A stretch of 64,000 nt of DNA, taken from assembly GCA_002104945.1 (NCBI GenBank), contig MCFH01000025.1, positions 434,001 through 498,000 on the forward strand, given 5' to 3'. This stretch comes from Piromyces finnis (Eukaryota > Neocallimastigomycota > Neocallimastigomycetes > Neocallimastigales > Neocallimastigaceae). This document shows, piece after piece, positions 23,279-37,309 of the stretch (position 1 is the stretch's first letter; every line of letters starts with the position of its first letter). Both the position numbers and the translations under genes were made by a program. Under the pieces are notes generated by a model. It was not told the DNA's origin and ran no database searches. It saw nothing but the letters and a program-made list of their open reading frames with translations.

Positions 23279-25935
23279 AGTAATAATAGTATATAGGCGT
23301 GTACGTATGTATGTGTATATGTATGTATATATTTACCCAATACCAGAAAAGAAATGAGTCAAGGATTGACCATATGGTATATAATTAATACTATTTGGAT
23401 TATAGCCATTACCCTTATTAGCATTACTTAAAGAAAGTGAAGAATTACCTTCTCCATTCATAATACTGGTGGCAATAGTTTTTACTACAGAATCTATGGA
23501 GGTTTGGTTATGAAGATTAGAAAAGCTATTTCTAAATATAATGAAAATTTATCATCATGATAAAAAAAATGTCATTTTGTTGAATATAAATAAATGAAAA
23601 GATAATAAAAAAAAATTAATAATTATATTGATATAAGAAGAAAAAAAAAAAATAGAATAAGAATTTAATGGATCAAGAGTCAAATTACTGATAATAGGAT
23701 AACATATTCTTAGATTGGAGACAATATTGAATATTATCAAAAACACTTGTGACAAATCTTTCTAATTCAAAAGCATCCACAAAACGATTACCTTCAATTT
23801 CAATAATAGTTTGTAAGACTTTATGTTTAATCATTTCAAAAGATTCTTCACTTTCACAAAAGGATGATTTTAATATGGAATAAATAAAAATAATTAATTC
23901 AATAATATCTTCAATATCAAAACCTGGCATTTCTTCAGCTTCTAGTGCCTTCGAACGTTGTACTAAGTTATTTAAGGCTTCACTTATATGTTGAACAATA
24001 CTAAAGTTATCATTGATATCTTCTAATGAAAATGGTAAAATTTTTTCAAAGCTTAATAATTCTTCCCATTTAGAGCATTTACTATTAATATTCCATGAAA
24101 TATTAATAGTTAAAATTTCATAATATTTTATTTTTTTTAAAAAATAAAAAATAAAAAAAAATAAAATATTTAATATGTTAATTATTTTTAAATATTTATA
24201 AAATGTATCATGAGAGGAAATTTGTATTAATAGTTACTAATCTTCTTCTGCTTCAATTACTGCAGAAATACATTCTAATGTATTTGAGTATTTTAATAGA
24301 GTCATTTCATTTTTCTTTAATATATCTATATAACTCTTGATTTGATCTACAAGTGTCATTTCATTATTTGACTTTAAATATACGAGAAAAAATTATTATA
24401 TTAACAATATATTCATTGTATTAATAATAATTTATTTATCATATAATGTTTTTTTTATAAAGAATTTAGTTTATCTTAATTTTTCCTTATGAATTTGCTA
24501 TTATTTTACCTTTGAGGTTTCAAAATCCGGAATTTCTCGCTTTAAAATATTGAGTAATTTTTTCTTGATAAGGATTAAGCCTTCCTTTCCTTTTGTTTTT
24601 TGTAAATCATCGATAAATTCCAATGTATTTTGATTCATTTGATGGGAAAATGAACATTTTATTGGAGTTAAATTGTCTATACATATATAAATATATAATA
24701 ATATTATTTAAAAATTATTATTATTATTATTATTTAAAAATTACTATTATTAGTTTCTATATATTCTTATATTATTATAAATGTATTTTTTTATGGTTGT
24801 TTGTTAAGTTTTTAATTGATTACTCTACCTAAATCATCCCTATTATCAATTAAATAATCAGAAGTAATATTTAAATCATATGAATTCGTTGATATTCTTG
24901 ATAATATATTATATATTTTATCAATTGAGTTATCCAAATGTTTTACAGGAGTACCAATATCTAAAGTCTATTTTATATATTAATTTTAATTCTTACTCTT
25001 ATTATATTTATTAAATGTAATATATTTATCCTTACTCTATCTATTAATATTAATGAGGCAGTTCTTTCTGATTTTTTTCTTGCAGCCGAAGATGAATGAG
25101 AAACAATTTCGCGAGCAATCAAATGTGATGTTTCACCTTATTATTATGGTTTTAATTTTAGTATTATAATTGATTATAAATTTTTTTTAATAATTGTGTT
25201 GGTAAATATATATTGATACCTATAGCAAAAAGGTCATCTTTCAAATTTAATTCTTCTAAAAAAGAGGATAAGCATGAACTTATACAATATATTTTACTCT
25301 TTTTTTTTTTTTTTTTTTGATTGTTTGATTATTTGTTTTACATTTTTAAATTTTATATAAATATATATATATATCAAAATAATAATTATTATAAAGGTAG
25401 TTTAAATGTAGTAATTCATTTTTATTTAATTAAATATATATTAAATAGTATTATTATTATTTTTTTACTTGTTCTTCTGGAGGTAATAAACTTAACTGAA
25501 TACCACCTTCTATATGATCGATATTTTCTTTTATATTTTAATAATATAGTATTAAATGATTAATGAATTTTTCCTATCTTTCTTTAATAAATAAATAAAA
25601 AACTACATTATAAATAGTATGATATTTCATATATAATCATTATTGATGATAATTACTGTATTTTTTTGAATTCATATATGGGAAAATACTTGCACTAGAA
25701 GGGATTAAGAATAATTCTGAAGAGAATAATGCCCATAATAATGGTATATATTCTACGGTATAAATCATATGTTCTACTGCTAATCCAGTTTGTTGACTTT
25801 CGTATACATATTATTACAGAATTATATTTATATATGAGGTGATAAAGTGTAAAAAGAAATTAATAAATATGAATATATGAAATGTACTATTATAAATGTA
25901 TATTATATTATTATTTATATATATAAATAATAATT

Positions 25936-25975
<40 letters not shown>

Positions 25976-27016
25976 AAGAATAGTAATAATATTACATTTC
26001 ATTTCCCATGTTTATCCATTGTTTTAATTTATTTTGAAATTTGGAAAAATAACCATCATCATTGCCTTGTAAATATTGAAAAGCAATAGAACCTAGATCT
26101 CTTTCCTGATTTGGAGATTCTCTTTGAATTCTTAAATTATGGCTTGATTCTGAAATAGCAGTGTAAACATGACATTCTTGATAAGCACTATTTAATAAAA
26201 TATTTTTTATTTTGGTTTCATAATCACATAAATATTGGGATATTATAAAAACAATTTTTTTTGTTTCTGGATATCTAGATAATATTTTGTAATGTTATTG
26301 TTGAATGGACATAGAGAAAATAAATAGATAGATATAAAAACATTTTTTTTTTGAAATATTAGTTATTATTTATTTTATTCTTTTTTTTTTTTTTTTTTTT
26401 TTTTTTAGAAAAAAAAAATAAGAAAACTTCAAAATTTCATTGATTTCTTTTTTATTTTTTTTTTCTCTATAAAAATTCTATAAAAATAAAGCATTAAAAT
26501 AATTTCTTATTTATAAAGTAGTAATATCTTTATTACTTTTAATTTATTCACTTTTTTTTTTTTGTATTTTTAAAAATAAACAAATTAAAAGTATTTATAT
26601 TAATATGACGAATGTGAATATTTACTTTATATAGTGACTGTTGCTATTGTCAAAGTTTATTACTTCATTGTCATTTTCTGGAACTTTATTAATATCTTTT
26701 ACGTTAGCAGCACCATTTTCAAATAATATATCTACACCTTCTTCTGAACTGTATTTTAAAACTTGTAGTATAGCGGTATCTAAATATACGATAGCATCTT
26801 CCAATGGAATAGAAAGATTTTCCCATATATTATTTATCATTGCTTTGGTTTGAGTAATAAAATTTTGATTTATTGAAGTTGTGGATGCATTTTCTGAAGA
26901 AGGCCAACTATTAAAACTAGAATTACTTCCCATATCATTTTTTCTTTTGCCCTTTAAGGAATTTAAGGTGAAACTCGGAAGTTTTGGAGAATCTATTCTA
27001 TTGTTTAATCTTTGCA

Positions 27017-27017
<1 letters not shown>
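22767..27017 (-). CDS. SCFD2: Sec1/Munc18-family protein, SCFD2-like
   Basis: Starts at the ATG at 27017. Exons resolved with continuous frame: 26626-27017, 25996-26274, 25657-25796, 25469-25527, 25220-25298 and 25036-25136. Further exons lie at ~24840-24968, ~24500-24660, ~24240-24370, ~23690-24080, ~23340-23533, ~22935-23070 and 22767-22856. Family landmarks: KKIVFIISQYLCDYETKIK and a VEYIPLLWALFSSELFLIP block early; SHLIAREIV and RTASLILIDRTLDIG in the middle; and the C-terminal Sec1 signature IIIFFIVGGVTFNEV followed by VMVGSTDIATGK. The order matches SCFD2, an SM protein of uncertain trafficking role, better than SLY1 or VPS33. SM proteins bind SNAREs and aid membrane fusion. An intron near 23118-23277 contains a (TTA)n array. 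Confidence 0.82.
23118..23277. repeat. (TTA)n microsatellite in intron
   Basis: About 160 bp of imperfect TTA/ATT repeats inside an intron of the SCFD2-like gene. Confidence 0.9.
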
Positions 27018-27059
<42 letters not shown>

Positions 27060-28181
27060 TTTTTCTTTATATTTTTTATATAAAATTTGCTAGTTTATTT
27101 TTTTTTTGTTTTTGTTTTTCTTTTTTTTTAAATAAAAGGGAGGATTTTAGTTTAACAAAATTATATAAGAGAATTATAGGATAATTGGATTATTTCAATT
27201 ATTTATTATTTATTTTGATTTCTATTTCTATTTTTGTGTTATTTCTTTATATAAATTACAAGTAATTGACCCTTCGTCTTTAATGACAATTTTATATTAA
27301 TAAATATATAAAAAAAAAAAACTTTATAAATTAAAATTTTCATTTTTTAATCATAAAATTTTATTTTTTTATTGGCCATATTTAATTTATTTTTTTTTTT
27401 AAATATCAAAATGAAATAAAAAAAGTGGTAAAAACCATTCTTTATCCAAAATATAAAAAAAGAAAGTAAACACTAAATCATCATAAAATTGCATTAAATC
27501 AATTTATAACATTTATCATTGAATAAAATTGCAATTTTTTAAATAGAAAATAACCTCTTTTCTTCTTCTTATATGAAAGAAAACAATATTAATAAAACAT
27601 TTCAAAAGAATTTTATATATCAACAATAATTAATTGCTTTTTATTTTATATCACACTTTTTATTATTCTTAGTTGTTTTTTTTTTTTTTTTTTTTTTTTG
27701 CTACTTAAATATAACCGTATAATCAAGTAGCATAATAAGTTTAGTCTTTTTTTAATAAATTATTTTATAGCATATTTATTCAATTTATTAGTATTCATAC
27801 ATTTATATATATTCATTAGTTTATTAGCATTTTTATATTTTTATAACAAAAATTTTCTTTTTTTTTTTTTTTTTTTTTTTGAAAATATTTATTATTTCAG
27901 TAGGGATTCTTTTTTCTTTCTTTCTTTTTAATAATAAAGAATATAATATTTTTAGTTATCTTAATATGATAATTTAAATAAAGGATATGGTTCGATTATT
28001 TCTATAGTATAATAAATTATTTTTAATGGTGTTTTAATAATTAACATTCCATAAAAGATACATCAAATTTACAATTTAGCGATAAAGAATTAACAATTAA
28101 TAATAATATTCATTATTCATTTACTTTATATATTTATACATGATTAGAATTATAAAAGAAGAATTTGATAACAATTTCTTT

Positions 28182-28214
<33 letters not shown>

Positions 28215-28716
28215 GTATTATCTTTAAAAATGATTTTTATTAATTTTTTAATTTACTTAATTTTATATTTAATTTAAAAAAAAAATAAAAATTAATAAAT
28301 AAACTTTTCTTTTTATTGAAAAGTGAAAAGTAAAAATTTAATTTATAAGTATAAAGGGTAAAGAAGAAAAAAAAAAAAAGAATGAATGAATAATTTTTAA
28401 AAAAAAAAAATAAAAATAAAAATAATTTACTTCATTATTCTTGTAGTATTAATAAATATAATTAAACAAAATATTTATAATAACATTTAATGAATATATA
28501 ATTTAAATTGCATTACATTTTCACTTAGTCCTTAAAAAAAAAAAAGACAATTTAAAAAAATACTTTAAAACTTTCAATTTATATATATATAAATTATATA
28601 TAAAAGTTTAAAGAAAATAATAATAAATATCAATTAATATATTCATTTCATTTTTTCATTTTTATATTTAAAAGGAAAAAAAGAAAAAAGCAATATATAT
28701 TTGCAAAATAAAAAAA
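27018..28716. other. Shared intergenic region between divergent genes
   Basis: Lies between the starts of the SM-protein (-) and acyltransferase (+) genes. Poly(T) runs and A/T-rich DNA; no specific promoter motif can be supported. Confidence 0.5.
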
Positions 28717-28855
28717 ATGGACGACCTCATTGACGATTCTATTTTTGAATTATCAACAGAAGAATTCTGTAAAAAATATGGTAAGAAGAAAATAAAAACT
28801 ATTATTAATACGTTGTTTTATTTTATATATAATAAACCTTACACAATAATAATAC

Positions 28856-28894
<39 letters not shown>

Positions 28895-30659
28895 TTTTTA
28901 ATGTTTTAAAATGTTGAATTATTTATTATTAAATATGTTAAATGAAATTTGATATACAAAAAAAGAAAATAATTATATATTTAATCTATAAAAAAAAAAA
29001 AAAAAAAAAAAATTAAATTTCATTCTTACTCAATGTAAAATTAATATCTTTTTAAGTGGGTAGTATAATAAGACAATGAGAACCAGTTAATCAAATTAAA
29101 AAAAATCTTATCTTAAGAATTTTGAAATTTGACTTTTTATTTTTCAAAATGTGTTTATATACAAAGTTTTTCATTCCTCATTAACCAGTTTTAACTAATA
29201 TTTTATATATATATATATTTAAAATAATAATTGTTAATAATGATTTGAAATTAATTAATAAAGATGCTAATTCCTTAGATCCATCCATTCGTAATTCTGA
29301 CGTAATTACAAAAAGATTAAAAGGAGAAGCATTTAGAAAACTTGATTATAAAGAATATCCAACTTATAAAAAGATAGGAGTAAGTTTTTAATAATATCTT
29401 TTCAACAATAAATTATTATTCCTAATTAATATTTTAAAAGAAATAGAAAAACTATATTTTAGTATAATAATATATTCTTTTATTTAATTTTTTTAAATAT
29501 TTTTAAAATTTCTATTTTTTTAATTTTTATTTTTGAAAAATAAAGGTTATTCTTGTATGTATTTTTGTACTTCCCTTAAGACTTTTATCTTTTTTCGTCT
29601 TCTTCATATTATGTACAATTCCTGTCATCGTTAACGAATACATTGAAGATACTAAAGGAAATTGTATTGAAAATAAAGATTCTCCATATTATCAAATGAG
29701 TTATGATGAAATACCAAAAAGTAAAAAAGGTGCCTTTATAATTAAACTTTGTATGTCTCATTTTATAAAAATTGCCTTGAGATTAGTATTTGCATTTAAT
29801 TCTATTACTATTAACGACAAAAGAATTAGAGATAAAAATGGAAAGGTAAAAATTATTACCTTTAAAAATTAATTTAAAGTGTATAAGATGTCAAATTATT
29901 ATTTCCTTATATAGAAATGAAACTTTAATATTAATTATTATTTCCTATTTTTATATGATTTGATTTATAAAGGCTGAAACTGCACCAATTATTGTTTCGA
30001 ATCATTCTTCTTTAATGGATATTTTGTTCATCACCTCTTACTATGATGTTGTTCCATCTTTTGTTGCCCTTGTATGTATAGAATTATAAATATATTAATA
30101 AATAAAATAAATAAATAAAAAATAGTTATTATTTAATTTATATATAATTAATTATTATTTATTTTTTTTTATTTGTTTATATAATTATTTATTTAGGAAT
30201 GGATTGGTAATGTACCATTTATTGGATCTGTCGCAAAAGCTATGGTAATGAAATAGAATTATTATTATAATAAATCATATTTGAATTAATAATAAAATTT
30301 TCTTAATATATATTAATAATTATTAATATATTAATGTATTTATAGCAAAGTGTTTTTGTAAATCCAAGTAAAGGAAAAGGTATTACTAAAAAAATTCAAG
30401 AACATGCTGAACTATGGGAAAATGGAAGTAAGTATATAAATTTAATCTATCATAAAAGTTTTTAATATAATCTAATATATATATATAATATCTTAAATTA
30501 TTTTATTAAAAATTATTGGAAAATAATAAAATCTTTGACTTTTTATTTAAATTTAAATTATTTTTTTATTATGATAAAATAAAAAAAGATATCCCACCAG
30601 TTGTTATTTTCCCTGAAGGAACTACTACAAATGGAAAATTCTTAAGTATATATCACATC

Positions 30660-30696
<37 letters not shown>

Positions 30697-31289
30697 AAAT
30701 ATGCAAATAGATAATTCTCTATATTTAATATATTCCAATTAATTCATCTTCCTTTTTCTTTCCTTTTAAAGTTGAATTTAAGAATGGTGCTTTCTATCCT
30801 TTTAAGCCAATCCAACCTGTTCTTATTCATTACAAATTTAAATATTTCAATCCATGCTGGGTTGAACTTAGTGCTCTTAAATACTTTTCTAATTTATTAA
30901 CTCAATGGTCTAATAGTGTTGAAATTACATTTTTACCTGTAGTGAGACCAACTGAAGAAGAAAAGAAGGATGTTACTAAATATCGTGATAGATTACAAGA
31001 GGTTAGTATTAATTTCATATTAATAGATTATATTTTTAAAATCCTTATAATATATAAATACAGATTAAAGATAGCGATAGAATCAATAATATAAAAGATA
31101 ATTATTAATATAAAATAAACTTTCTATTATATTCATTTATTAAAGATTATGGCTCGTGAATTAGAAACTATTAGTCTTAATTATTCTAATCGTTCTCAAA
31201 AATTGATATATAAAGATTATATTAATAATATTACTACCTTTGAAGAATGTGAAAAAAGATATGATGAACTTTATTCAAAATCAAAATAA
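28717..31289 (+). CDS. Lysophospholipid acyltransferase (LPCAT/LPEAT-like, PlsC family)
   Basis: Nine exons: 28717-28780, 29264-29379, 29546-29845, 29973-30071, 30197-30244, 30346-30427, 30589-30645, 30772-31001 and 31146-31289; 379 residues. A hydrophobic stretch near residues 61-90 (VCIFVLPLRLLSFFVFFI) should anchor it in the ER. The PlsC motifs are NHSSLMD (NHxxxxD, catalytic His/Asp) and FPEGTTTNGKFL, followed by FKNGAFYPFKPIQPVLI. This PEGT-TN plus GAF-QPV arrangement is typical of LPCAT1/LPEAT-type enzymes, which use acyl-CoA to reacylate lysophospholipids. No C-terminal EF-hands are present. Substrate preference cannot be read from sequence. All exon junctions keep frame. Confidence 0.9.
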
Positions 31290-34200
31290 AATTACTTATA
31301 ATATTCACATAATCAATTCATAAAATATTTTATCCATTCATAGTTATAAAAATAAAGAAACTATCTAGGTTTTCAATTAATTAATTAATAATAAGAATGG
31401 TGGTACCAAAATATTCAAGACATAAATAAACGACTTAAAAAAATGAAATAATAAATAATAATAAATCATACAAACAATATTATATATACCAAATCAATAA
31501 CAAAATTTTAATAATAAGCCTCTATAATAACAATTCAACTAAGTAGGGGAAATTTTTTTTTTTTAATTATTACATGAGGAAATTTTTTTTTTTTTTAATT
31601 CTAAATAAAATGAATATCATTTTTACTTAATCAACAAATGTTATAAGCCTAAAAACGCATATAACAACAACAACAATAATAATAATAATAACCACTTAAA
31701 TACATTTTATATAAATTTTTTTAATAAATAAATATATATATTTTTTTTTCTTTTTAAAAACTTAAATATAAAATATTAAATAACTAATTTATTCTTTACA
31801 GATGTATAAAAATATTTTAAAATATAAAATAAAGAATAAAATATATACATATATAATATAATATACTTTAACATTATTTATATGTATATGTATAATATGT
31901 ATAATATATAAAAATAATGTTAAAGTAAAAAAAATAATTATTTAAAATACAGAATATATAAATATATAAAAAATCAAATGGAAAGAATATTAATATTCAA
32001 TATTTTTCTTTTTGGTTGCCTTATGTTTTTCAAGTTAATATTTTGTTTATTTATTTGTTTATTTATTTAATACATTGTGGCTTGTTTTACATATTTTGAT
32101 AAATTAATATAGTCATTTCCTCTCATTTTACGCCACAAGTATATTATGAATTAAGTAAATCTGTCATTTTAAAACAACATCATAATATACAAACTTTATT
32201 TAATAATATATTATAATATTATTAATATATAATATAATATATTACAATTACAATATATTTATTTTTTTTAAATTTTTTTTTTGTTTTGATTTAATATTTA
32301 CCAATACCTGATTTTATTGTATATATTAAAATATATTGGATTTAATTTATTTTATATATTATTAAAATTTGTATCACAATACAACCATTTAAATCTTTAA
32401 CGCCGTTTAGTAATGTCAGATCAAAAAAAAATAAGAAACCATTAAAGAGTTCACTAGAAAAATAACTACTTAAACGTTTAAAGTGGTAAAGAGAATAATA
32501 AAACAATAATTAAAAGAAAGAATAAAAGAAGTTAAAGATAAATAGGTTAAGATTGAAATACTTTGTTTATTATTTGATCCTCTAATTTAATAGAAATTTC
32601 ATCACGTGTCATGATTCTTTGTTGTTTTAAATTTGACTTTTTAATAAACAAACCAACAAAACAAAAAAATCGTGTATTAACCATAAAATAAGACCTGTTA
32701 GCTAAAGAGGTTAACTAAAAATAACGATGTTTATATAATTCCAATAAAGTATATTAAAGGTTAGTAAACTTTTTGATTTACCTAACGATTGATCTATAGA
32801 TATAAATTAAAGATTAGTAAAATATTTAAAATATTTACATTTTTTATAATATTAAATTTTATATGATATAAAGTTTAATATAGGACAATTACTCATCATT
32901 TATAATATATTATGGTTACATCAATAATAAAATAAAACCATGAAATAGAATGAAAAAAATATAAGAAAACACCATTTAACCATCATACTAATTATTTTAT
33001 ATTTTTTATACTGTTATTATTACCTTTCCTTCTTTCTTTTACTATATTCATTCCTTTTATATATTTTTAATGTTTATGTTTATATTTACAAAGCTTAATC
33101 TTTAAAAAATTTAATAAATTAAATTAATTAAATGAATATAATAAATAATTTATTAATATAAATAAATATATAAATAAATAATAAATTAGATGAATCATTG
33201 CCAATATAAATATTTTCCATATAAATATAAAAATATTTCCATAAAAGATGAATAGTAAATAATAAATTTTATTATACTTTTTTTTTTAATATTTATTTAT
33301 TAGCATAATAATATTAAAATAATTATATATAAATAAGGTGTCATTACCTTTTTTTTTTTTTCTTTTACTTAAAATTAAAATAATTAAAAAATAATAATAA
33401 TAAAAATAGATCAAATTGGAAGAGAAAATTACTTGTATTAGATAACAATAAAAATTAAATAATAATATTTGAAAAGAAAAAACAATTAAAAATCTTTTAA
33501 AAAAAAAAATTCTTAAAAAAAAAAAAAAAATTGGAAATTCAATTTTATTTATTTTATATATACATATGAACATTGATTATCATTAATGTATATATATATA
33601 AGAATCCCATATAGAACATAATTAATAAACGTTACTTTCAGTAATAGGAAAATATTTGAAATATTTTCTTTTTTATTTGCTTATTAAAAAACAATAAAAT
33701 ATTGAAATATACTATTTGTGTCTATTTTCTTGAATAAAAAAAATATATTTAAAATTCGACTTATTCATTAATGTTCAAAAAAGATATAATTATATCTTAT
33801 AGAGTAGAAAAAGAAGAAAGCATTATATATAAAGTGCAAAAGATATAATTCAAATGAATTAGAAATAAAAAAACATTCCTGTAAAATTCAAAATCAATAA
33901 AACATTTCAATTATACAATCTATTATTAACCTTAAAAAAAAAAAAGTAAATACTTCCTAATTCTTATTATTTATTAAAATGAATAATAAGAAAGTGTTAT
34001 ATTTAAATTAAACTATTATAATGATAATGACTTTTTTTTTTTATTAACACATACTATATTTTAATAATAAATAAATATTAATTATTTTTTATTTTTATTT
34101 TTCTCTATAATAATATTAAGTAGTTCCATTTACTTTTTTTTTTCAAGTCCAAACTTTATTAAAACTACATATAAATATCTTTTTCTATTTTGAAAAGGAA

Positions 34201-34713
34201 AGGAAAAAAGTACATGAAAAATAGAAAAAGTAATAAATAAAAAACAATTTTTTCAAATTCATATAACAAATAAATATTAAACATTATTACCTAATTTCAA
34301 TTAGAAACAAAACAAACAAGCAAAAAAATAAATATAAATATTAACCCATATATTACATTTAATATTCCAAAACGAAAAAAAAAAAAAAAAAAAGTACTAA
34401 ACTCATTTAAATTCCGTATAAATATTAAAGAGCAAAAATAAAAAAAGTAAAAGTTATACCATAATTATTTAGTATTAATTTAAATACAATTATAATTTAT
34501 TCGTTTTTCTATTCATTTATTTAAATTTACAAATAAAAACTCTTTATACATTATTTATTGTTAAAGATAATAAAAAAAAAAAACATACAATAAAAGATAG
34601 AATTATTACAATAAAAACCATTATATTCATAGATAAATTATTCTATTTTTCATAATTAGTATAAAAACTATTGTCCTTTTTTTTTTTTATTTATTTAACT
34701 ATAATTAAACAAG
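31290..34713. other. 3.4-kb gene-poor AT-rich region
   Basis: No gene recognised. Contains a 15-bp inverted repeat (31865-31879 with 31912-31926) able to form a hairpin with a ~32-nt loop, and a less AT-rich patch near 32380-32790 with no recognisable product. It may contain the missing first exon(s) of the V-ATPase gene. Confidence 0.5.
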
Positions 34714-37273
34714 CTGGCTTCAACAATATACACTGACGACGGTATTTATTGAATAATAAATAGTTACTATTTTATTTAAAAAATTATCAATATAAATAAC
34801 TATATTTCTATTTTTAATAACAATCATTTATAATTAATTTCAAAATATATATATATATGTATTATTAAAATTTTTGAATCTAATGTTTAATATTTTTAAA
34901 TATTTAAGATGAAGTTGAATTATTACCATTAGTTGATTCAACTTCTAGAGGTCGCTCAAATACTATGTATTCATCACATTCTACTAATACAAATGACAGT
35001 ACTCAAGCATCAAGCATATATGAACCTATCAGTTATAATGATAATAAATTTCAACAGCCTCAACAAACCTCTCCACATAGAAAACATCGTCATCACCATC
35101 ATCACCATTATAAAAACAGCACTTTTAAAAAGTATAAAAAAAGTGAGGAAATTTCATTGTTCCGTTCTTCACCAATGAAATTAATACAGATTTATATACC
35201 CACAGAAATTATTCATTATACTCTTCAAAAATTTGGTGAAACAAGTATATTGCATATTATTGATGTAGGTTACTAAAAATTAAATAAATTTATTGTGTTC
35301 AATAAATTATATAACTGTATTAATAAATCAAAAATTAAATTCAATATTTAATAAAAATTTTTTTAATTTCAACTTTCCAAATAATACAGTTAAATAAAGA
35401 TTTAAATGCTGTTAACAGACCTTATATATATGAAATGAGACGATATAATTTAATTAATGATATATTAAGTAAATATAATCAAATATGATGATGAATTAGC
35501 ATAATTTAAAAATATATATTTATTTTCAATATTTTATTCTGAATCCTAATTTACTTTTTTTTTTTTTAAACAAAAAAAAAATTATAGGTTATTTCCGTAG
35601 AAAAATCAATGAAGAACATATTTCAATAAATTATTTAAAGCCACAACATCTTAAATATTTGTCTTCATATACTCAACATGACATTGATGAATTAGAACAA
35701 AAATTAAAAGTATTACGTGATCGCGTACAACATCTTTGTAAAACAAAAGAAGAATTAGAAAGACAAGAAATCTCATTGACAGAAGAACGTTGGGTTTATG
35801 AAAAATTTGATTCCTTATTATGCAATGTATGTGTTGCAAAATAATAAATAAAATATTATTTTTAAAAAAAAAAATAAAAATAAAAATAGTAATTCGATTC
35901 GATAAATATGATTTCATATAGATACAGGTGGATATGAATGTAAATGATAATAATCATGAAGAAGATGAAAATACAGGATTGTTAGCTATGGAAGAAGGTC
36001 GTGCTAAGGAAATTAAAGATAGATTTAAAATCAGGTATGTAAATTATTAAAATAAAAATAATTAGTTTAAAAAAGAGAAAGAATATTATTAAATAATAGG
36101 TATTTCATAATTATTTACCATAATTTTAATTTTAATAGTAATATTTCTGGTGTCATATCTAAGAGATTAGCTGATGTATTCGAAAGAATTCTTTGGAGAA
36201 CATTTTATGGCAATGTTATTGTAAACATTGTTGATATTGATGAACTCTTTTATAATTTTACAACAAAAGAATATGAAAAAAAATGTGTCTTTTCTGTATT
36301 TACTCATGGGGTAGAAATGTGTAAAAAAATAAGAAAATTGGCAGATTCTTTAGATTTACCTCTATACGAAGTTGATAGTAATGATGAATTAAGAAGACAA
36401 CGTTTAGAAAATCTTAAAAATCGTATATCAGATATTAATGCTGTAAGTAAATAAAATGAGGATAATAATAAATAAACACCATTATATGACCGCATTAAAA
36501 TAGGTATTCATTAGTATATTAATAATATTTATATTCGCATAATATTTTTTTTGTAAAAAGGTTTTACTTGCAAGTCAAAAAGCATTATTTAATCAATTAA
36601 CTGAAATTGCTGATTCATTAGAAGAATGGTATGCAGTTATTATGAAAGAACGTAATATTTATCAAGTATTAAGTCGTTGTAAGAAAAGTCAATATTTAAA
36701 GGGTGGTATTATATTAAGAGCTTGGATTACTTCATACGATATGGATACACTACAGGAAATTGTTGATGATATTAGGGTAAGAAATAAATGAAAATAGTAA
36801 AATTTTATTGATAATTTTATTTTAACATATAATTATTTATTTGATAAATAAATTTTATCTATTTTATTCATACTAATTATATAATTTTATATAATATCTT
36901 AATTCAAAAAATAAATAAATTTTATATTTTATTGTTTATAATTATTAATGTTGTTTTTATATTAAATAGACCAATATAGATAAAAACACCTTACCAATAG
37001 TAAATGAATTAAGTATTGAAGGTGAGGAACCACCTACTCGTCAAGAAACTAATAAATTTACAGAAGGTTTCCAAAATCTTATTGATGCTTATGGTATTGC
37101 CAAATATCAAGAAGTTAATCCTGGTATATTTGCTGTTACTACCTTCCCATTCCTTTTTGCCATTATGTTTGGTGATTCTGGACATGGTGTTTTAATGGCC
37201 TTATTCGGTTTAACTATGATTCTTTTAGAACGAAGATTAAGTCAAGGTCGACTTAATGATGTATGTCGATTCT

Positions 37274-37309
<36 letters not shown>

